Assembly: GCA_009731375.1 (NCBI GenBank)
Contig: BJOX01000203.1
Span: forward strand, 264,064-302,600
Length of the DNA stretch: 38,537 nucleotides
Direction: 5' to 3'
DNA from: Paulinella micropora
Taxonomy: Eukaryota > Cercozoa > Imbricatea > Euglyphida
A program made the position numbers and the translations under genes. Below, piece after piece: positions 21,578 to 29,356 of this stretch (positions are counted from its first letter, which is position 1; each line of letters opens with the position of its first letter). Under the pieces are notes generated by a model that was not told the origin of the DNA, searched no databases, and worked only from the letters and a program-made list of their open reading frames with translations.

Positions 21578-22831
21578 TTATTGGTCTTCTAAGAAATTAA
21601 CGATAACACTCACATTTCCTCCATTATTAACAGTAGATACAGACTTTTGTAAAAATGTTAGATTTTCGCCAGGTGCGAGTTGAATGTCATAGGTTCGCAA
21701 GTCAATAAGTTGGCTAGAAGTAGCATTAACATACAGTTTTAGAATTACGTCCGTTATAGTAGCACCACCTAGGGCCGTCGCAGAGGTGTCCTTTGATACG
21801 ATTGAAGTTTTAGCATCAATATCAGCGAAGTTCTCCGCCGTAAGGGCACCAGTAGTTTTTACAATTCGCACTATATTAACTTTGGCATCTTCGTTTGAAA
21901 TGCTCACGAGAGTTGGATAAACAATTGAATAATTTGTCGCACCTCCATCAAAAGTTGTTTTATTTTTTATGCTGAGGATTGGGCTTTCAGTGGTGCTCGC
22001 CTTTTCATCTCCTTCTGCTTCGTTTGTAATACTTGTATTAACCGTGTTTGGTCCCTCAATAAACATACTACAACTAGCCGTTTTCAAACTTTGTATTCCA
22101 GTTCCACCATTATTAAATATTCGTGCCACAAATGGGAGAGTTGTATTACGAAGATTGACACCAGTGTTGGCATTCGCATACTTAATCATATGGACTTGCT
22201 GGAATGCGCCCGTTGTTGGATTCTCAATTGAAAACTTAATAGCACCAAAGCCCAAATATTGGAATTGAATTTGAAATACGTTTCCCTTCGTCCAATCCAT
22301 ATTAGGCATATCTCCTGTGCCATTACACGGGTCGTTCCAAGTCGCTTGTGGAACCAAGGTAGGCACTCCTGCTTTGGTGTGGAGAATATTCATTCCGTCA
22401 TTTTTAGTCTTGTAAAAATAGAAACCATTATCTAATACACTATCACCAATGCCAATAAATGAATAGTAGTCATTGGTTTCGTCCGTAGTCCATAAGGCAG
22501 TGAAGCGGCACATAACTCCCATCCCTGTTCTGTATTTAATTTTTTTTTTGCTTACCATAATGGCATCGGCAGTAGCATCTGCGGTTGTTTTTAATTCAGC
22601 CATATTACTGCTAAATGAAACGGTCGCCTTCGTTTCTGTTTTCGTCCATATCCGTGTATTGACTGTGTATGGAAAGATTTCCTGTAATACTGGTGTTAAT
22701 GAACTTGTTAATGCTTCACCAAAGGCGGTTTTCATATTGTTGGTTTCAATGTGTCCATCATACCCGACTTTGACATTTACGAAGTCGCCGTCAGGATTTT
22801 GGGCGACTAAATTTCGCTGGTGAGTTGACAT
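21578..22831 (-). CDS. Putative virion surface/structural protein
   Basis: 417 residues, rich in Thr, Asn and Ser and predicted mostly beta-strand, with no signal peptide. The middle (FGILHTKAG-like region, then TKGNVFQIQFQYLGFGAIKFSIENPTTG) resembles a structural-protein type seen in algal viruses and related virus-like elements, in which a WNGDPL-like segment and the QFQYLGFG strand recur; here the first appears as ATWNDPCNG. It sits immediately downstream of the major capsid gene in the same direction, which supports a virion role. No enzymatic motif was found. The ATG follows a GATAATATAGG motif by 5 bases. The exact role (glycoprotein-like attachment, capsid decoration) is not determined. 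Confidence 0.7.
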   Translation of the reverse strand: MSTHQRNLVAQNPDGDFVNVKVGYDGHIETNNMKTAFGEALTSSLTPVLQEIFPYTVNTRIWTKTETKATVSFSSNMAELKTTADATADAIMVSKKKIKYRTGMGVMCRFTALWTTDETNDYYSFIGIGDSVLDNGFYFYKTKNDGMNILHTKAGVPTLVPQATWNDPCNGTGDMPNMDWTKGNVFQIQFQYLGFGAIKFSIENPTTGAFQQVHMIKYANANTGVNLRNTTLPFVARIFNNGGTGIQSLKTASCSMFIEGPNTVNTSITNEAEGDEKASTTESPILSIKNKTTFDGGATNYSIVYPTLVSISNEDAKVNIVRIVKTTGALTAENFADIDAKTSIVSKDTSATALGGATITDVILKLYVNATSSQLIDLRTYDIQLAPGENLTFLQKSVSTVNNGGNVSVIVNFLEDQ

Positions 22832-22885
22832 AATTCCTATATTATCAAAAAAATAAATTAACTATCAAAATTTAATAATTACTTC

Positions 22886-24415
22886 TTAACTTATTGTAAT
22901 TACATTTTCCTTCACACTCACAGTTCGTTGAGTAATAGCCAGAGTGAAGTGAGAATGGACTTTGTTTCGGCAGGTTCCAATAAACTCCCATCGCCGTTCC
23001 TGAGTTAAGTCAAGCCCGCTAATCTCGTTCTGGTCCTTGCTCCACAGAGGGCGGTTGTTATCCCAGCAATTAGCATAAACCCAGTTGTATTGATACACAT
23101 TAGAATTCATCAAGGCACTACCCTCCAACCTCGGCTTCATAATCATATAGTCTTCAAGGTTAGCCACAGATACATCAAATTCTTCCTGTCTCGCTCCATC
23201 AAGGGTAGTGTAGAATGAGACAACCTTTCGCTTAGCATCGGCAACAACAGCACCCGTAGCAGACCGCTCATCATTTACATCATTGTCATAAGCGGTATTT
23301 ACACTTTCGGTAGAATTAAACACACTGTGATAAATCTTCTTCAACCTCTGCCCGTGCCCGCGGTCAAATCGCATAATAATGTTTTGGTTTTCAGTTGATT
23401 TACCATCGCTAGCAGTTCCAATAGTATTCTTATACACATAGGGGTAATCAATATCAAAACTCATACCACCGCCCGCAATCTGGCTTTGAATAGATTGAAT
23501 GACACCAGGGTTCTGCTCAACAGCAAGAAACAAGTTAAGATTGCTAACAGCAACATCCTCAGCACCAGCAGCGATGGCAGCACCGCCACCAGGACTTAGC
23601 GGGTCAGCACCAGAATAATAAATCTTCGCAGAACCGTTCCAGACAATGCGCATCGTCAAAATCTCAGGAAACATAATAGTTTTATCAAGGGCGAAAATAG
23701 TGTTGTAAAGCATACCAAGATTAAGTTTGATTTTAATAGCCATATCACCAGCATTAGCATTATTGCCCAAAGCACCAGCAGTAAAATACTTCGCCTCACT
23801 GTAAGGCACATTAACAGGCAGTGGAGTTCCAGTTCCAGCCGCGATAAGAGCATCATTATGACGGTGGGCATTAGTTGAAGGAGGTTGAAACATATTAGCC
23901 ATATCTGCTTGAAGGTCTCCAACTGCGGCATTAGCATCAAGAACAGTCGCCTTTCTGTCGGTAATGTCAATATCAATCTTGCTGTCAGCATTACACTTTT
24001 GAAGCATACAGCCAGCACCAGTGCCGACATCGTGGTTTTCAAGTGCGAGAAAGTCTTTAAGCGAAGTCTCAGGCTTCCAAATCATCTTCGTAATATTTCC
24101 AACATAGTTCAAATCGCACAGATAAACTCCGCTACGGGTTTGAAGTTGAATTTGTCTAATAGGAGCAAGGCAATCCATATAAGCCTTGTTGTATTTAGTA
24201 TCCGTGTCTGGGATAGTGTAAGTAAAACTCAACACAGACCTAGCCAAGTTAAATGGGCGACTAATAAGGTCAAATGTGCTTTCTTGTCCTCCCGCAGAGG
24301 TAATAGTGACATTTCCATTACTGCTTTCTCGTGGGTTAAGCTTATTCAAACGATAAGAAGCACTGATGTAGTCAGTCTTGCTGAAATCTAGTTCTCCGCC
24401 GTGTTGTGTCGGCAT
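22886..24415 (-). CDS. mcp: Major capsid protein, double jelly-roll type
   Basis: 509 residues from the ATG at 24415; an in-frame GTG lies upstream but falls inside a hairpin leader, so ATG is preferred. The length, the beta-rich composition, the N-terminal strand region (FDLISRPFNLARSVLSFTY) and the C-terminal block (NSNVYQYNWVYANCWDNN, then WEFIGTCRNKVHSHFTLAITQ) fit major capsid proteins of Polintons and related viruses. Gly-Gly occurs at residues 6-7, a possible maturation site. The neighbours agree: a penton-like gene, protease and packaging ATPase lie upstream on the same strand. The leader contains a stem-loop repeated before the membrane-protein gene at 29259. Identification rests on pattern and context; I could not run a profile search or structure prediction. 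Confidence 0.85.
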   Translation of the reverse strand: MPTQHGGELDFSKTDYISASYRLNKLNPRESSNGNVTITSAGGQESTFDLISRPFNLARSVLSFTYTIPDTDTKYNKAYMDCLAPIRQIQLQTRSGVYLCDLNYVGNITKMIWKPETSLKDFLALENHDVGTGAGCMLQKCNADSKIDIDITDRKATVLDANAAVGDLQADMANMFQPPSTNAHRHNDALIAAGTGTPLPVNVPYSEAKYFTAGALGNNANAGDMAIKIKLNLGMLYNTIFALDKTIMFPEILTMRIVWNGSAKIYYSGADPLSPGGGAAIAAGAEDVAVSNLNLFLAVEQNPGVIQSIQSQIAGGGMSFDIDYPYVYKNTIGTASDGKSTENQNIIMRFDRGHGQRLKKIYHSVFNSTESVNTAYDNDVNDERSATGAVVADAKRKVVSFYTTLDGARQEEFDVSVANLEDYMIMKPRLEGSALMNSNVYQYNWVYANCWDNNRPLWSKDQNEISGLDLTQERRWEFIGTCRNKVHSHFTLAITQRTVSVKENVITIS

Positions 24416-24420
24416 TTTTT

Positions 24421-24461
24421 GTAAGTGCTTTTTTTCAAAAACCACTTACGATCTCAAAAAA
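24421..24461 (-). promoter_or_regulatory. Conserved hairpin leader before the capsid gene
   Basis: On the plus strand GTAAGTG and CACTTAC form inverted arms around an A/T-rich loop, followed by GATCTCAAAAA. Nearly the same sequence stands at 29261-29300, again just before a start codon. A second small inverted repeat, GTAGGG-TGT-CCCTAC, lies further upstream at about 24562-24576, and a TATATA element lies at about 24480-24486. The pair looks like a shared 5' leader or promoter structure for late genes. Confidence 0.6.
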
Positions 24462-24647
24462 CGATTTTTAAAAGGTCTCTATATATTGTAATACGAGAAA
24501 AAAATAAATAATTCTAAAATTAATTGTTAACTTACGATCTAAAAAAAACACTTGCGGGTTGTAGGGTGTCCCTACTAATTATCGGCTTTTTAACAAATTA
24601 AAAAATGATGTAAATAAATTAAAATAATTCGTTTCCCTGTAAATTAA

Positions 24648-25394
24648 CTATGTCATTACAATACCCAAACCGTTGAGGTTAATGGGTTGGTCGTTTTCGT
24701 CGGTTAAGTAAAACCGATATACATTGCTTGAACTCGTAGATAGCCGTTTTCCGTATTCACTACCCGAGCCGTCGTATATAACAGAACCGAACGGGATTTC
24801 ATTCGCCGTGTATATTTCTTGGAGCACGTGATTATCACCTTCCCCAACGAGGTCGCTTTGTAGATACAATGTTTTTTCACCCGTCAAGATTATGACATTT
24901 GGTGACCTAATGGTATTATTAGCAAAGAAATAAGTAGAGGACCTCTCAAACCCCATAATTTCGTGGACCCTTGTTTCGTCGTCAAAAACAAACCGCGGTT
25001 GAATGTTAATGGGATTGTCTGCCACAGTAAATAATAGCTTGCCGTCTTCTGGGTCGGTGTTGGTGTTGTTGCTTGTTATTGTGTATGTGTAGTCATTGGG
25101 GCTTTCTGCGGTTAGCACCTCGGCTAGCTTATTTTTTAAGTTGTTCATTGTGTAGTTGCCCTCAGGTATGGTAATCAGTGCCTCGTTGCCATCTTCACTC
25201 AGAATAAAAGTGTTGTAAGGACTTGCCACAGAGTAATACGACTTCGGAACATAGATATGAAGTATCTTACAATGGCTAGGATTGTCTAACCCTTTCATAT
25301 CAATTGAGTGAGTGAAATCACTGTCCGTGCCGTTTATCCTATTTTTGCTATTGACATAGTAAATATTGCTACTTCGCCCACCCCTATAATCCAT
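24648..25394 (-). CDS. Penton-like minor capsid protein
   Basis: 248 residues from ATG at 25394 (a GTG precedes it). The sequence starts MDYRGGRSSNIYYVNSKNR, then has IPEGNYTMNNLKNKLAEVL and an LGF-like turn (EIMGFERSS) after a strand-rich middle, ending QPINLNGLGIVM. The combination of YYVNS.NR, a GNYT...L..L strand-helix and a LNGL end is the pattern I associate with penton proteins of Polintons and large DNA viruses (single jelly-roll). It lies directly upstream of the major capsid gene, the usual neighbour. Gly-Gly at residues 5-6 may be a protease site. Confidence is good on context, moderate on family. Confidence 0.78.
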   Translation of the reverse strand: MDYRGGRSSNIYYVNSKNRINGTDSDFTHSIDMKGLDNPSHCKILHIYVPKSYYSVASPYNTFILSEDGNEALITIPEGNYTMNNLKNKLAEVLTAESPNDYTYTITSNNTNTDPEDGKLLFTVADNPINIQPRFVFDDETRVHEIMGFERSSTYFFANNTIRSPNVIILTGEKTLYLQSDLVGEGDNHVLQEIYTANEIPFGSVIYDGSGSEYGKRLSTSSSNVYRFYLTDENDQPINLNGLGIVMT

Positions 25395-25460
25395 CACCTC
25401 TATTTTTGGATATATAATAGAAAATATATTTTTTTGTTTTAATTACCACAACGGAGGGGG

Positions 25461-26702
25461 TTAAATGAAAGTATCAAAGCCGTAGCCGTTCTGTGCTTTC
25501 AACTCATCCGCTTCGTCTTCTTTTAAGTCAGTCCAACCGCTGGCAAATTTAAAGCGATTTCCCTTAGCTCTTTCTTTAAGAAACCTAATACTATGCCATC
25601 CGCAAGTGTCTGAGGTGTTTGATTGGTTTTTAACCTGATTAACCTTCATAAGCAGGTATGTGCTCGGCTTACTCTTTTCAATAAGTTGTTTCATTTGGTG
25701 TAGAAATAGGTCAGTAGGCTTATACAGTGCGAGCGGGTCATATATCTCTATACTTCTATCGCCATCTAATGAGCAATAAACAGCAATCCAATGTGAGCCC
25801 GCTTGACTAGACTTATCTAAGTTCATAATAAAGCCATACTTCTTTCTTTTTTCTGGATTCAATTTGTTTATTTCGTCGCTGGCTACTGTCCCCAAATACC
25901 AATCGTGCTTTTTCATAATGTTATCTATTTCGTCTGTCATTAGCCCGCGGTAGCCCGTCCCGCCTTGTTCTTTGTCGTCTTCTAACGGTGGTGGTATATT
26001 TTGGAATTGAGTTATTAAGTCTTTCACATCCTCATCGTCGGCTGGCGGTTGTTCTTCTGGTTCTTCTGGTTGTGGTTCTGGTTGTGGTTCTGGTTGTGGT
26101 TCTGGTTGTGGTTCTGGTTGTGGTTCTGGTTGTGGTTCTGGTTCTTCTTTTTCTTCCGCTGGTGGAAATGGTGGTGGTGCTAAATTTTTTTTTGCTATTT
26201 TCTTAGAAAACCAAGCACCAAACCTAGCACATCCATCCGCTGGTGTTTTTATTCCGACCGTTGTTTTGTGATTGTAAAGAAACTGTTTCATTGAATTTTT
26301 GTAATTAGACTTATTTTTGCCAGATTTAACAATCGGGATATTAATTCCTACTTCTGCTAGTTTATTTATTATTACCTTATTAGTTGGCCACGGTTTGACT
26401 CTACGCCCATCTATCATTTCATTAACGATTTTTTCCCGTTCTATTTGCCTATATTTTGAGTCTTTCGCTTTCAGTTCGTCAGTTACATCTTTTATTTTGG
26501 CAGATGTTTTCGTCCTTTTTGGTGCTGGTGTCGTAGGCATTGTCAAAAGATTGTTTGTTTTCTGGTGTTCTATTAATTCCATATTAATTCGTTGTAGTTT
26601 TGCTATTTCCCTCTTCTTTTCTTCTCGTCTTTCCTTCATTTCAGCATCCTCTTTTCTCTCTCTCCTTTTCTTTTCTTCTTCTTTCTCTTCAAGGTCTTTC
26701 AT
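25461..26702 (-). CDS. pro: Adenovirus-type (Ulp1-like) maturation cysteine protease
   Basis: 413 residues. The C-terminal domain (about 255-413) has GSHWIAVY (His304), IEIYDP (Asp322), a Gln near 356 for the oxyanion hole, and SDTCGWHSI (Cys367), the catalytic order of adenovirus and Ulp1-family proteases. Residues 1-50 are a charged coiled coil. Residues 188-215 are a Pro-Gln-Pro-Glu repeat linker, and Gly-Gly at 247-248 just before the catalytic domain could be a self-cleavage site. The ATG immediately follows the TAA of the preceding frame, in the same frame, and the coiled coil runs on across that stop. The intact gene was probably longer. In related viruses this enzyme cleaves capsid and core proteins during assembly. 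Confidence 0.88.
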   Translation of the reverse strand: MKDLEEKEEEKKRRERKEDAEMKERREEKKREIAKLQRINMELIEHQKTNNLLTMPTTPAPKRTKTSAKIKDVTDELKAKDSKYRQIEREKIVNEMIDGRRVKPWPTNKVIINKLAEVGINIPIVKSGKNKSNYKNSMKQFLYNHKTTVGIKTPADGCARFGAWFSKKIAKKNLAPPPFPPAEEKEEPEPQPEPQPEPQPEPQPEPQPEPQPEEPEEQPPADDEDVKDLITQFQNIPPPLEDDKEQGGTGYRGLMTDEIDNIMKKHDWYLGTVASDEINKLNPEKRKKYGFIMNLDKSSQAGSHWIAVYCSLDGDRSIEIYDPLALYKPTDLFLHQMKQLIEKSKPSTYLLMKVNQVKNQSNTSDTCGWHSIRFLKERAKGNRFKFASGWTDLKEDEADELKAQNGYGFDTFI

Positions 26703-27065
26703 TTATTTTATTTCCAACCTTTTCTTTTCTTCTTCTATCTCATCCCTTTTCTTCTTTTCCTTTTCTTCCTGCTCGTGTATCAGGTCATATTTTTTCTGTA
26801 AGTTGTCTTGTATCTGATTGCGGTTCTCGTATTCAAGACGGTTGAAGTCGGATACAACCACTTTCTCGCAGGCTTTTTCTTTTCGTTTCCCTCGGGGTTT
26901 GTTCATATATTTCAGAAAAAGTTTAACAATTTGAAGTGTTGAAAGGTCATTCGTTTTCTCGCCAAAGTTGAGATATGCTCGTTTGCCTTTCACTTTAATA
27001 TACGGTCGGCCATCTTTGGCTCTGTATATCCTCGGCGGTCGTTTCTTCTTTGGCTTACTTCTCAT
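26703..27065 (-). CDS. Basic protein, probably the detached N-terminus of the protease
   Basis: 120 residues. The start is rich in Arg and Lys and holds PRIYRAKDGRPYIKVKGKRAYL, a compact beta-like unit; the rest becomes a long Glu/Lys coiled coil that ends in KKRLEIK. The TAA at 26703-26705 is followed at once by ATG of the protease in the same frame, and the heptad-like charge pattern continues. The simplest reading is one protein of about 534 residues interrupted by a nonsense codon; stop-start coupling or read-through is possible. As a separate gene its function would be unknown. AATATA lies about 12 bases before the start. Confidence 0.65.
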   Translation of the reverse strand: MRSKPKKKRPPRIYRAKDGRPYIKVKGKRAYLNFGEKTNDLSTLQIVKLFLKYMNKPRGKRKEKACEKVVVSDFNRLEYENRNQIQDNLQKKYDLIHEQEEKEKKKRDEIEEEKKRLEIK

Positions 27066-27126
27066 TACTACTATTATATTGAGTAAAAAAAATTAATATA
27101 AGATTTTACATCAATCGGGTTGGGGG

Positions 27127-27441
27127 TTAGCGAAACTTAACAGCTCCACCTCGTTGCTTGCCGTATCCCTGTTTCGCCGCCGCCTTCGCTACACGGTCCG
27201 CATAAGGCACTCCGACATCACTCAGAAAAGTAGCACCCCTTGAAATAGCTTTGTTCTTTCTCAACCATCTTTCAACATTTGTGGCTGCTTTTTCTACTTT
27301 TTTCCAGTTAATTTTCCCTCCTGTTTGTTTCTTTTTTGATTTTCTTTTCCCTCCTGCTTGTGGCATCTTTGTAATTGGTGAAGGATTGTATCCGATGTTA
27401 TATCCTGCTGGTTGTGAAATAATCACTGGTGATGTTGGCAT
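27127..27441 (-). CDS. Small basic core-like protein with three Gly-Gly sites
   Basis: 104 residues, very basic. Three Gly-Gly pairs occur: QAGGK, QTGGK and QRGGA. Between the second and third is a helical segment KINWKKVEKAATNVERWLRKNKAISRG-like followed by a loop with VPYADRVAKAAAKQGYG; the wording recalls small processed core or membrane-lytic proteins of adenovirus-like and Polinton-like viruses. It lies between the ATPase and protease genes, where such a substrate is often found. CAATATATAG ends right at the ATG. A packaging, DNA-condensing or vertex role is inference. Confidence 0.65.
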   Translation of the reverse strand: MPTSPVIISQPAGYNIGYNPSPITKMPQAGGKRKSKKKQTGGKINWKKVEKAATNVERWLRKNKAISRGATFLSDVGVPYADRVAKAAAKQGYGKQRGGAVKFR

Positions 27442-27480
27442 CTATATATTGCCCAGCAGAAAAAAATAAATAATATAAAA

Positions 27481-28299
27481 TTACTTAAAACGAATATTGA
27501 AGTTCTTTCGTAAATCATCAGACACCGCATCAACATACAAAAAGTTAAATCGTTCCTTCGTCGCCTCGTGGTATTTTTCAATGAAGTAGTCTAGGTCATA
27601 GCCAAGGTCTAAATGTTTATATACAAGTTCCATTTTATCCACACTTTGACCTGGAAAGATTAAAATGTAGTCTAATTGTTTTATCGCCTCAGGTCTAAGG
27701 TCTTGTAGGTATTGCGAACTCATAATAACCTTTGACTTGTAGTGGCGGTTTTTCTTCAATAAATCACTAACAGACTTATCTCTGAGTCCGCTACCCAAAT
27801 CGTCTAGCACGAACACGACTTCTGGTGTGATGTATTTGCTCGGTCTCTCCACTTTTTCGCCTACCTCCTTTTTCTTTTCCTCTTTTCCAAAATATAAAAA
27901 CTTGGGCTTCGGTTCTTCTTTCTCGTCCCGCACAACCTCGCCTTCTTGCTCTTCATCGGGTTTATTCAGCTTGTCTAACTCGTAATCAATCACACTGTAT
28001 CCGTCCGTTTTCAAATATGTGTATATCGCCATTGGATTGCCTTTCTTCTTGAAGTGCTTAACCATTTCTTTGTAGATGTGGTCCTTGTGTATCATGCTGG
28101 CAATAATAACAATCCTTGTTTTTTTGTCCGTCGTTCGTTTCAGGATTTCAAACAGTGCGGTCGTCTTGCCACTCTTCTTACGAGCGAGAAGAAATATATT
28201 GGCATACGGTTCATCAAACAACTTATATCCTTTTGCCAACTTGTCTCCATCTCCGTTTTGCTTAACTGGTCTAACTCGTATATCATTAATTTTCTCCAT
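27481..28299 (-). CDS. Genome-packaging ATPase, FtsK/HerA (A32-like) family
   Basis: 272 residues from the ATG at 28299; an upstream start at 28335 would overlap the end of the neighbouring gene and skip the TATA-like motif, so it is not preferred. Walker A is ARKKSGKTT at 39-47, with Ala in place of the usual first Gly. Walker B is VFVLDD at 162-167 and a sensor-like SSQYLQDLRP follows at 194-203. Residues 100-155 are a charged low-complexity insertion. The enzyme would pump the genome into the capsid. It lies in the virion gene block, as in other Polintons. AAATATAG is found 4 bases before the ATG. Confidence 0.88.
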   Translation of the reverse strand: MEKINDIRVRPVKQNGDGDKLAKGYKLFDEPYANIFLLARKKSGKTTALFEILKRTTDKKTRIVIIASMIHKDHIYKEMVKHFKKKGNPMAIYTYLKTDGYSVIDYELDKLNKPDEEQEGEVVRDEKEEPKPKFLYFGKEEKKKEVGEKVERPSKYITPEVVFVLDDLGSGLRDKSVSDLLKKNRHYKSKVIMSSQYLQDLRPEAIKQLDYILIFPGQSVDKMELVYKHLDLGYDLDYFIEKYHEATKERFNFLYVDAVSDDLRKNFNIRFK

Positions 28300-28313
28300 C
28301 ACTCTATATTTTA

Positions 28314-28676
28314 TCAACCCAAAAATTCTAAACAAATAACAATTCTTCCGTCTAAGGGCTCAGTCTCAATATTGCCATTATCCGTTTTAAGCACTTTAAA
28401 AGTGTATTGCCCGTCGGTCCAATTAATAATACCTAAGTTGTAGCTAAGATTGGAGATGTTTGCCATATCACTGTCTGCGAATGAGCCAATAATCCCAATG
28501 CGGTCCATATAAAGGATTTTTGTTTTCGTCTCAGTCAAGTCATTCATATAGTGGATAAACTTAACATTCATTCTTGTTGGTGTAAAGTTCATTTGAATGT
28601 TTTTGTCAAATGTCTTGCTATCGCCAACAAAATCATTACTGAGAAAAATAATCTTTTGGTATTTATAGTCTGCCAT
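28314..28676 (-). CDS. Small beta-rich protein, unknown (possible minor virion protein)
   Basis: 120 residues, mixed polar and aliphatic in an alternating pattern expected of beta-strands (FIHYMNDL, KILYMDRIGIIGSF, RIVICLEFLG at the very end). No signal peptide, membrane segment or catalytic motif is visible. It sits just upstream of the ATPase in the same direction, inside the virion gene block, so a capsid-associated role is likely but unproven. Its ATG is only 4 bases from the ATG of the divergent small secreted protein, so each gene's promoter must lie inside the other's coding region. Confidence 0.65.
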   Translation of the reverse strand: MADYKYQKIIFLSNDFVGDSKTFDKNIQMNFTPTRMNVKFIHYMNDLTETKTKILYMDRIGIIGSFADSDMANISNLSYNLGIINWTDGQYTFKVLKTDNGNIETEPLDGRIVICLEFLG

Positions 28677-28680
28677 CGTG

Positions 28681-28926
28681 ATGCCCTCTATACTAATCTT
28701 TATAAACTTTTTATTAATTAATATTTCTGCTCGGACTGCCTGTAATTTCTATTCGCGGGTCAGTGTTAAAAAAAATGAAAGTTGTGTTTATTGTATCCAA
28801 AAGGGATGTGTGTATAAGCCGATGAGCGACTGGTGTGTGAGTTTTGATGAAGCTATTCCGCTAATCTGTGCTGGTGATAGCTCTTGGTATAAAGTCTATT
28901 CGTCTGAATGCTCACTTCTTACTTGA
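28681..28926 (+). CDS. Small secreted Cys-rich protein, PSI-like pattern
   Basis: 81 residues from ATG at 28681. Residues 1-20 are a hydrophobic signal peptide (SILIFINFLLINISA) probably cleaved after ARTA. The mature part has seven Cys in the spacing C..(CVYC)..C..(DWC)..C..C, with a Trp, recalling PSI (plexin-semaphorin-integrin) repeats. It is the only plus-strand gene inside the minus-strand virion block. Its 3' end overlaps the 3' end of the convergent membrane-protein gene by 15 bases. A secreted or envelope-exposed role at the host cell surface is inference. A short reading frame always carries doubt, but signal peptide plus ordered cysteines argue it is real. Confidence 0.6.
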   Translation: MPSILIFINFLLINISARTACNFYSRVSVKKNESCVYCIQKGCVYKPMSDWCVSFDEAIPLICAGDSSWYKVYSSECSLLT

Positions 28927-29259
28927 AGAAGGGGAAGGTAAAATGATACCGATTAAGAGTGTAAGGATACCGACATATACATTAGTCTGCTCGCAAGGTA
29001 GGTTATGTTTAGCAAGTTTTACTAAGCAAATCGTAATGATTGCTATAATGATAGCCATTTGAAACAGATACTTAATCATTCTGCTGTCAGTTGGTCTATT
29101 TTTTACACAACAACAATTCCAGTTATCCTCCAATTCGTGGTCAATTTTTTTTTCTTCATTCTTCAACGAAATATCCAAAACACGGTTCTTCAACTCTGGT
29201 GTGAGTTCGCCATCCGCCAAATCAATCATAGGTGGCGGTGGGTGTAGTCTGGGCGGCAT
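28912..29259 (-). CDS. Two-pass membrane protein
   Basis: 115 residues. An N-terminal polar, Pro-rich part (residues 1-59) with three consecutive Cys (NCCCV) precedes a first membrane segment (about 61-82, YLFQMAIIIAIITICLV) and a short second one (about 93-107, VYVGILTLLIGIILPSP) with a LPCEQTN linker between. The PSPSSSKK end is typical of a short cytosolic tail. I know no function. Its leader shares the hairpin seen before the capsid gene, which suggests joint late expression, and thus a virion or internal-membrane protein. It overlaps the convergent secreted-protein gene by 15 bases. Confidence 0.7.
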   Translation of the reverse strand: MPPRLHPPPPMIDLADGELTPELKNRVLDISLKNEEKKIDHELEDNWNCCCVKNRPTDSRMIKYLFQMAIIIAIITICLVKLAKHNLPCEQTNVYVGILTLLIGIILPSPSSSKK

Positions 29260-29260
29260 A

Positions 29261-29300
29261 GTAAGTGCTTTTTTACAAAAACCACTTACAATCTCAAAAA
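29261..29300 (-). promoter_or_regulatory. Conserved hairpin leader before the membrane-protein gene
   Basis: Plus-strand GTAAGTG and CACTTAC arms flank an A/T loop, then AATCTCAAAAA; the copy at 24421-24461 is nearly identical. A second inverted repeat, GTAAGG-GCTTGT-CCTTAC, lies at about 29316-29333, again as at the capsid gene. The hairpin begins 1 base from the start codon, so it would be in the 5' leader of the RNA if transcription begins at the TATATT near 29301-29306. Confidence 0.6.
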
Positions 29301-29356
29301 CTATATTGGGATTGTAAGGGCTTGTCCTTACGGGAAAACGACTGCTCGTATTTCTG

